From UBA2632 sp964452155 (GTDB lineage: Bacteria; Bacteroidota; Bacteroidia; Bacteroidales; Dysgonomonadaceae): 18,444 nucleotides of DNA. Below the pieces are notes generated by a model that was not told where the DNA came from, made no database searches, and saw nothing but the letters and a program-made list of their open reading frames with translations. The stretch spans positions 1 through 18,444 of the forward strand of contig CAYVLC010000045.1 in assembly GCA_964452155.1 (NCBI GenBank), read 5' to 3'. The translations under genes and the position numbers were made by a program. Positions within the stretch are counted from its first letter, which is position 1. The number at the start of each line of letters is the position of its first letter. This document shows, piece by piece, positions 13,462 to 18,444 of this stretch.

Positions 13462-14511
13462 TTATTCTACTTTCCAAACGTTGGGCGAACTCATCAAGAA
13501 CTCTTCAAAAGAGAGCTTAGGTGTTTTAGCTTGCGCCTCTTTTATTTGTCTTTCTTGTTCCACCTCATAAGTAAGAGCTTCTACATCCCTAATAACTCCC
13601 AATGCTACAGGCAAATCGTAATTGTCTTCTCCTCCCATTAGGGCCAGTTTTTCGTGCAATGTATCGTTCTGCGTAGTTGTATCGTGTATTAGTACATCGT
13701 CAAGCGTGTAACCATCTTCGCCAATAGTTATGGCTTTAAGATTCCACCCATCAATTACAATGCCCTTATCGTCGTTGTCTCCAAAGATCATTTTCTCTCC
13801 ATGTTGCAGCAATATTGTATTTTCTTTTCGCCAAGTTTTGTCTGAAAACTTACTATGAACACCATCATTAAATATTACACAATTTTGCAATACCTCAACT
13901 ATTGCTGCGCCTTTGTGTTTGGCTGCTGCCACTAGTGTGTTGGTCAGGTTTTTCAAGTCAACATCTATGCCTCGGGCAAAGAATTTGCCACGTGCACCAA
14001 AACAAAGTTCTGCTGTTCTAAAAGGGTCTTCAACAGTGCCATATGGTGCAGATTTTGCTACAAAACCTCTATCGGAAGTTGGCGAAAACTGCCCCTTGGT
14101 GAGACCATATATTTTGTTGTTGAATAGCACTACCGTTAAATCTACGTTTCGGCGTATGGCATGTATAAAATGATTACCACCAATTGCAAGCGAATCGCCA
14201 TCTCCTGTTGCTACCCATATATTAAGGTTTGGGTTTGCTACCTTCATACCGGTAGCAATGGGGAGTGCACGTCCGTGAATACTGTGTATTCCGTAAGTCT
14301 CCATATAATAGGTCAGCCTTGACGAACAACCTATTCCCGAAACCATTACCGTGTTGTGAGGCTCTAGTTTTAGCTCGGCCATTGCTCTGTGTATGCAGTT
14401 TAGTACAGCATGATCGCCACAGCCTGGGCACCAACGAACACTATTTGCACTTTTATAATCTTTTGGTATATATGTCAAAGTCTTAGCTTTAGTATCTAAT
14501 GTAGTTTTCAT
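13462..14511 (-). CDS. korB: 2-oxoacid (2-oxoglutarate) ferredoxin oxidoreductase, beta subunit
   Basis: This 349-residue catalytic subunit binds thiamine diphosphate and one [4Fe-4S] cluster. The cluster ligands of the family are visible: C28 and C31 (WCPGCGDH), C62 (GIGCSS) and C211 (VLQNCVIFND). The ThDP/Mg site reads GDGDSLAIGGNH (103-114) and ends with NNKIYGLTKGQFSPTS (131-146). The IYG.TKGQ.SPT form is typical of KorB-type two-subunit enzymes. Together with KorA it converts 2-oxoglutarate and CoA to succinyl-CoA, CO2 and reduced ferredoxin, or runs in reverse. It starts 2 bases after the korA stop. Substrate preference for 2-oxoglutarate over pyruvate is likely from the two-subunit form but not proven by sequence. 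Confidence 0.88.
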   Translation of the reverse strand: MKTTLDTKAKTLTYIPKDYKSANSVRWCPGCGDHAVLNCIHRAMAELKLEPHNTVMVSGIGCSSRLTYYMETYGIHSIHGRALPIATGMKVANPNLNIWVATGDGDSLAIGGNHFIHAIRRNVDLTVVLFNNKIYGLTKGQFSPTSDRGFVAKSAPYGTVEDPFRTAELCFGARGKFFARGIDVDLKNLTNTLVAAAKHKGAAIVEVLQNCVIFNDGVHSKFSDKTWRKENTILLQHGEKMIFGDNDDKGIVIDGWNLKAITIGEDGYTLDDVLIHDTTTQNDTLHEKLALMGGEDNYDLPVALGVIRDVEALTYEVEQERQIKEAQAKTPKLSFEEFLMSSPNVWKVE

Positions 14512-14513
14512 AT

Positions 14514-16373
14514 CTATGCCTCTTCTTCAATAATGTTTATAAACTCTTCAACCAACTGCCATACTAAAAAGGGCTGTCCGGTAATGCGGTTGTATTTGCG
14601 AATATTGAGTCCTTTTATTTGACTCCCCAGATAATTTGCGAATTGTCCTAAGTTTTGTTCTGCAACAATTATGCGTGAATACTTTCTCAACACCTCTTCT
14701 GTGTTTTTTGGCAAAGGAGCTATAAACTTAAATTGCGTAAAGGCAATTTTGTGCCCCTTCTCTTTTATTCCTCTGTATGCTTCGAGCAGATGCCCAAATG
14801 TGCCTCCCCATCCCACAATAATTGTTTTGGCATCTTCATCACCTATCACTTCTAGTTCGGGTATATAGTTGGCAATGGCGTCTATCTTTGCCTGTCGGGT
14901 TTCAACCATCAGTTGATGATTCTGGCCATCCGATGAAATACCTCCTGTTACATAATCTTTTTCTAATCCTCCCACACGATGTTCGTACCCTTTCATTCCT
15001 GGGAAAGCCCAGTATCTTGCTTTCGTATCTTCGTTGCGCAAATAAGAAGTCCACTCTTTCTGGCCCGTATAGTTATTGGCATAGTTTGGTTTGATATCCG
15101 GATATTCGCTCATCTTCGGGATTTTCCAAGCAGACGACCCATTGGCAATATATCCATCGGTTAGTAAAACTACGGGGGTAATGTGTTCTAATGCCAATTT
15201 TGATGCCCAAAAAGCACTATCGAAACAATCGGTAGGTGAGAGTGCTGCTATTACTACAACGGGGCTCTCGCCATTGCGACCATACAATGCTTGATTCAGA
15301 TCAGCTTGTTCGCTCTTGGTAGGCATTCCTGTTGAGGGGCCTCCACGTTGCACATCTATAACCACCAAAGGGAGCTCTGTCATAACTGCCAGTCCCAAGG
15401 CTTCGCCTTTAAGTGCTAGTCCTGGACCCGAAGTTGTGGTAACACCCAGTTGGCCCGAAAAGCTTGCGCCCAATGCTGCGCAAATACCAGCAATTTCGTC
15501 CTCCATCTGAAGAGCTTTTATACCAAAGTCTTTTCTTTTTGCCAATTCGTGCAAAATATCTGTAGCGGGTGTTATTGGGTAGGTTCCAAGCAGCAAATTT
15601 ATATTTGCTTTTTCGGCGGCGGCAATCAAACCATAAGCTGTTGCTAAATTGCCATTTATATCTGTATAGAAACCTTTGCTATGTTGTAGTGCTTCAATTC
15701 TGTAGGTAGATACAGTGAGGTGCCTGTTGTTTCCAAAGTTGTACCCATCGTTCAATACCTTCACATTGGCTTCGACTAGTTTAGGGTTTTTCAAAAACTT
15801 TTTTGCCAAGAGGCTATCGGCAATTTCTACCGGACGGTTAAATAACCAGCAAACTAATCCTAAAGCAAACATGTTTTTGCTACGCAGAATGGCTTTGTTG
15901 TCCAAGCCCATGTCCTTCAGACTTTCTTTTGTCATTGTGGTAATGGGCACGGGCACCAATTGTAGCTCGTGCATGTCCAACTCCTCGAAAGGATTGTCGG
16001 TGGTGAAGCTGGCTTTCTCTAAATCTCTTTTCTGAAAAGAGTCGGTATCGTAAATTACGATAGAGTCTTTACGAAGGTGGCATGCATTCACTTTTAGCGC
16101 AGCGGGGTTCATTGCAATTAGCACATCGGTTAAATCGCCCGATGTATGTATGTTTTTTGAACCAATGCGCACTTGATACCCCGACACACCATTGAGTGTT
16201 CCTTGTGGAGCTCTAATTTCTGACGGATAATCGGGGAATGTAGCAATTTCGTTTCCGAATATAGCTGAGAGGGTCGAAAATATTGTGCCAGAAAGTTGCA
16301 TTCCGTCACCTGAATCTCCCGACAGCCTTATTGTTACTTGACTTAAATCTTTGACTACAGTAGTTTGATCCAT
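14514..16373 (-). CDS. korA: 2-oxoacid (2-oxoglutarate) ferredoxin oxidoreductase, alpha subunit (gamma-alpha fusion)
   Basis: This 619-residue protein fuses the gamma domain and alpha domain of oxoacid:ferredoxin oxidoreductases. The gamma domain spans about 12-200 and begins with a Gly-rich motif RLSGDSGDGMQLSG (16-29). It also has YPSEIRAPQGT (49-59). The alpha domain starts near 240 with GNLATAYGLIAAAEKA and has the family signature YPITPATD (265-272), which contacts substrate, followed by QMEDEIAGICAALGASFSG and TTTSGPGLALK. The C-terminal part holds VGWGGTFGHL and a last domain ending near residue 619. No separate delta ferredoxin subunit is next to it, which fits the two-subunit KorAB type. 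A promoter with -33 and -7 elements lies 77-110 bases upstream. Confidence 0.88.
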   Translation of the reverse strand: MDQTTVVKDLSQVTIRLSGDSGDGMQLSGTIFSTLSAIFGNEIATFPDYPSEIRAPQGTLNGVSGYQVRIGSKNIHTSGDLTDVLIAMNPAALKVNACHLRKDSIVIYDTDSFQKRDLEKASFTTDNPFEELDMHELQLVPVPITTMTKESLKDMGLDNKAILRSKNMFALGLVCWLFNRPVEIADSLLAKKFLKNPKLVEANVKVLNDGYNFGNNRHLTVSTYRIEALQHSKGFYTDINGNLATAYGLIAAAEKANINLLLGTYPITPATDILHELAKRKDFGIKALQMEDEIAGICAALGASFSGQLGVTTTSGPGLALKGEALGLAVMTELPLVVIDVQRGGPSTGMPTKSEQADLNQALYGRNGESPVVVIAALSPTDCFDSAFWASKLALEHITPVVLLTDGYIANGSSAWKIPKMSEYPDIKPNYANNYTGQKEWTSYLRNEDTKARYWAFPGMKGYEHRVGGLEKDYVTGGISSDGQNHQLMVETRQAKIDAIANYIPELEVIGDEDAKTIIVGWGGTFGHLLEAYRGIKEKGHKIAFTQFKFIAPLPKNTEEVLRKYSRIIVAEQNLGQFANYLGSQIKGLNIRKYNRITGQPFLVWQLVEEFINIIEEEA

Positions 16374-16455
16374 TTTTTGAGTGAAGTTTTATGTTAGGCG
16401 TTACAAAGTTGTGCTAGATTATTTTTAGTAACTATTTTTTGATTATTTTTATATA

Positions 16456-16487
16456 CAAAGGAATGAAAGTATTTAGTAATTGACAAA
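16456..16487 (-). promoter_or_regulatory. Bacteroidetes-type promoter for korA-korB
   Basis: On the - strand, TTTG (16487-16484) is followed after exactly 20 bases by TTCCTTTG (16463-16456), seven of eight matches to TAnnTTTG. The leader to the korA ATG would be about 75-80 bases. It lies between murA and korA, so korAB can be transcribed separately from murA. Confidence 0.5.
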
Positions 16488-16526
16488 TAGTTTCACATAA
16501 AAGTAACGTTTCAAAGAAGATATCCT

Positions 16527-17831
16527 TTATGTTCGCTTTATGCGCGCTCCCAATTTATTTAGTCTGACTTCAATATTTTCATATCCTCTGTCTATTTGCT
16601 CTATGTTGTGAATCTCGCTTATACCTTGGGCACCCATTGCGGCAATGAGTAAAGAAATTCCTGCGCGTATGTCGGGCGATGTCATTGTCATACCTTTAAG
16701 TTTAAATTTATTGCCCATACCAATTACTGTGGCACGATGAGGGTCGCACAATATAATCTGTGCACCCATATCTATTAGTTTGTCAACAAAAAAGAGGCGA
16801 CTCTCAAACATCTTTTGATGAATCAAAACACAACCCTCTGCTTTTGTAGCCAATACAAGCAATACGCTGAGCAGATCGGGCGTTAGACCTGGCCATGGGG
16901 CATCGGCAATGGTGAGGATAGAGCCATCTAGAAAAGAATCGATGGTATATTTTTCATGTTTTGGCACCAATATATCATCTCCCTTTTGCTCAACAGTGAT
17001 ACCCAATCTGGCAAATGTTTGTGGTATGATGCCTAAGTTGGCCAAAGATGCATCCTTTATTGTAATTTCAGAACCAGTCATGGCAGCTATGCCAATGAAA
17101 CTGCCAATTTCTATCATGTCGGGAAGTAGTGTATGTGTGCATCCCGACAGCTCTTTCACGCCATTTACACACAATAGATTAGACCCAATACCTTGAATGT
17201 TTGCACCCATGCGCACCAGCATTTTGCTTAGCTGCTCTACATAAGGCTCGCAGGCAGCGTTAAAAATAGTGGTCTTGCCCTCAGCAAACACTGCTGTCAT
17301 TAGCAAATTGGCCGTACCTGTTACCGAGGCTTCATCAAGAAGCAGGTATGAGCCAATTAGCTTTTTTGCGGAGAGCAAAAATAGTTGTTTTTCTTCATCA
17401 AATATAAGATTTCCACCTAGCTTTATTATTCCATTCAGGTGTGTATCTAGTCGTCGGCGTCCAATTTTGTCTCCTCCGGGTGTTGGCACTATAGCTTTTC
17501 CAAAACGGCTAAGTAGTGGGCCAATGAGCATGACAGAGCCCCGGAGGGCTCCACAGCGCTTTACGAAATCGGCCGATTGGGTATATACAAAATCAATGCT
17601 GTTGGCGCAAAAAGAGTAACTACCCTTGCCCAGCTCTTCAACCTTCACTCCCATTCGCTGTAGCAAATAGATTAGGTTGTTTACGTCTAAGATATTGGGG
17701 ATGTTATTTATAACTACCTCTTCGTTGGTCAGCAATGTTGCGCAAATTACTTGTAAGGCTTCGTTTTTAGCTCCTTGTGGTGTAATTTCTCCTTGCAGCT
17801 GATGACCACCTTCTATGATAAATGAAGACAT
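16527..17831 (-). CDS. murA: UDP-N-acetylglucosamine 1-carboxyvinyltransferase with Asp at the fosfomycin Cys position
   Basis: This 434-residue cytoplasmic enzyme makes the first committed step of peptidoglycan synthesis, moving enolpyruvate from phosphoenolpyruvate to UDP-GlcNAc. It has the EPSP-synthase-like two-domain fold. Lys22-Asn23 (GAKNEAL) is intact, and so are the general-base Asp319 (PGLTPDLLS) and Arg389 (SPDIRAG). The active-site loop reads PGGDKIGRRRLDTH, so Asp121 stands where E. coli has Cys115 (PGGCTIGARP). Asp at this position is active and natural in Mycobacterium tuberculosis and Chlamydia, and gives intrinsic fosfomycin resistance. Length is normal and no frame damage is visible. 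There is no second murA in the window. It is separated from korA by 153 bases. Confidence 0.95.
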   Translation of the reverse strand: MSSFIIEGGHQLQGEITPQGAKNEALQVICATLLTNEEVVINNIPNILDVNNLIYLLQRMGVKVEELGKGSYSFCANSIDFVYTQSADFVKRCGALRGSVMLIGPLLSRFGKAIVPTPGGDKIGRRRLDTHLNGIIKLGGNLIFDEEKQLFLLSAKKLIGSYLLLDEASVTGTANLLMTAVFAEGKTTIFNAACEPYVEQLSKMLVRMGANIQGIGSNLLCVNGVKELSGCTHTLLPDMIEIGSFIGIAAMTGSEITIKDASLANLGIIPQTFARLGITVEQKGDDILVPKHEKYTIDSFLDGSILTIADAPWPGLTPDLLSVLLVLATKAEGCVLIHQKMFESRLFFVDKLIDMGAQIILCDPHRATVIGMGNKFKLKGMTMTSPDIRAGISLLIAAMGAQGISEIHNIEQIDRGYENIEVRLNKLGARIKRT

Positions 17832-18010
17832 GTTTGTTGTATTAATATTTGAATGTGAAAATGAAAAGCTGGTTTAATTTAAAATTAGGCTTTAGCAATT
17901 ATATCAAATGTTGGGTTCTTTAATAAGTAAAACTGTATATTGTTTTGAGCTAAGATAGCTGATAAGCAGCACTCTTATGCAATTAAAGAAAGAAGCAATA
18001 TACTACAAAG

Positions 18011-18018
18011 CAAAGGTA
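18011..18018 (-). promoter_or_regulatory. Putative -7 element for murA
   Basis: On the - strand this reads TACCTTTG, a full match to TAnnTTTG. It would give a leader of about 170-175 bases before the murA ATG at 17831. No TTTG lies 19-21 bases upstream, so the call rests on the -7 box alone. Confidence 0.4.
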
Positions 18019-18146
18019 CAACTTTACTGTCAGAGATAAAAAGTTTTTTTCACCTCGATTGGAAATCGGGGGAGTGAGTTTTTACGATTTCAGGCTTTTG
18101 CACGCTAGTTTTTAGAGTGAGGCGGGCGCAGTCTTGACCTTTTTTG

Positions 18147-18180
18147 CTTACTTTTTTTGCGTCAAGGCAAAAAGAGTAAG
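18147..18180. repeat. 14-bp imperfect hairpin in repeat-like region
   Basis: CTTACTTTTTTTGC (18147-18160) pairs with GCAAAAAGAGTAAG (18167-18180) with one mismatch around the loop GTCAAG. A competing pairing of CTTGAC (18134-18139) with GTCAAG (18161-18166) exists. The flanking sequence resembles dispersed non-coding repeats I recall from Bacteroidetes genomes. Confidence 0.4.
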
Positions 18181-18238
18181 TGCCTTGCCCCATGAAATCT
18201 GAGTTTATATTTCTTTGGGGGGTTTTAGGGCAAATCCC

Positions 18239-18321
18239 TGTCATTCCGACACGCAAGTGAGGAATCTGTAACAAAAACCCTGCAAGTAGTCAACAGATAC
18301 TTCACTCCGCTGATCATGACA
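18239..18321. repeat. Inverted-repeat (MITE/REP-like) element, copy 2
   Basis: This 83-base element begins TGTCAT and ends ATGACA, with arms of about 28-31 bases (left 18239-18267, right 18291-18321). The right arm, read in reverse complement, shares CGGAGTGAAGTATCT with the left arm of the copy at 1264-1344. It is in non-coding DNA upstream of murA. Confidence 0.65.
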
Positions 18322-18444
18322 GCGGTTTTACGTCATTCACATACCGCATACCGTCATACCTCACATTGTCAACTGTCCATTGTCCATTATTCACATACCA
18401 CTTTCAATTTTGTCTCACCTTAAAATAAATATGGCAGGCATTTT

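Larger units (their letters stand above)
17832..18444. other. 613-base stretch upstream of murA without a supported gene
   Basis: The first 220 bases are AT-rich and probably hold the murA leader and promoter. From about 18050 on the sequence looks like dispersed intergenic repeat: a hairpin at 18147-18180, an inverted-repeat element at 18239-18321, and then short tandem words such as TGTCCAT twice (18374-18387). A 74-codon open frame on the - strand (18050-18274) runs across these repeats and is not considered a gene. Confidence 0.55.

Noticed and set aside
18050..18274. 74-codon open frame on the - strand
   Set aside because: It crosses the hairpin at 18147-18180 and half of the inverted-repeat element, has no family-like sequence and no good start context. 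The frame appears to be an accident of repeat sequence.

Overview
The window looks like chromosomal DNA from an anaerobic member of the Bacteroidetes, probably order Bacteroidales. Three things point there. Several intergenic regions carry the Bacteroidetes-type -7 element TAnnTTTG, twice with a TTTG -33 element exactly 20 bases upstream. The RprX/RprY two-component pair is closely similar to what I recall from Bacteroides. The core genes yicC-gmk, a two-gene 2-oxoacid:ferredoxin oxidoreductase and a MurA with Asp in place of the active-site Cys also fit. The DNA is AT-rich. No rRNA, tRNA, CRISPR array, phage gene or transposase gene was seen.

Region 1 (about 39-4615, + strand) is the most unusual part. 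It is an eight-gene cluster: a DUF134 regulator with a Cys-rich tail, a NifX/NifB-type small protein, two small Gly-rich DUF5320-type proteins, a second NifX-type protein, two overlapping MinD-type ATPases each with an inserted two-cluster ferredoxin domain, and a third NifX-type protein. No nitrogenase structural genes are visible. The content resembles the 'orange protein' (ORP) clusters of Desulfovibrio, so I infer an anaerobe-specific metal-sulfur cofactor or ATPase system of unproven function. The cluster is interrupted by a 405-base spacer (1202-1606) made of dispersed-repeat-like sequence, and by a terminator-like hairpin at 2018-2072.

Region 2 (4616-9428) is mostly - strand. Three consecutive hairpins separate it from the ORP-like cluster. 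It holds a DUF4375-type protein, a bile-acid:sodium-symporter-family transporter paired with a secreted alpha/beta hydrolase, then the yicC-gmk pair, then about 520 bases of gene-free DNA ending in a strong terminator.

Region 3 (9429-13436) holds the rprX-rprY two-component operon (- strand) and a divergent stand-alone proline dehydrogenase (+ strand). They are separated by a gene-free region containing a 17-base palindrome and a promoter that argues for a shorter proline dehydrogenase start.

Region 4 (13404-18444) holds korA-korB (2-oxoacid, probably 2-oxoglutarate:ferredoxin oxidoreductase) and murA, all on the - strand. korB and the proline dehydrogenase converge on one perfect palindromic terminator. 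The last 400 bases are again dispersed-repeat-like and include a second copy of the inverted-repeat element seen at 1264-1344.
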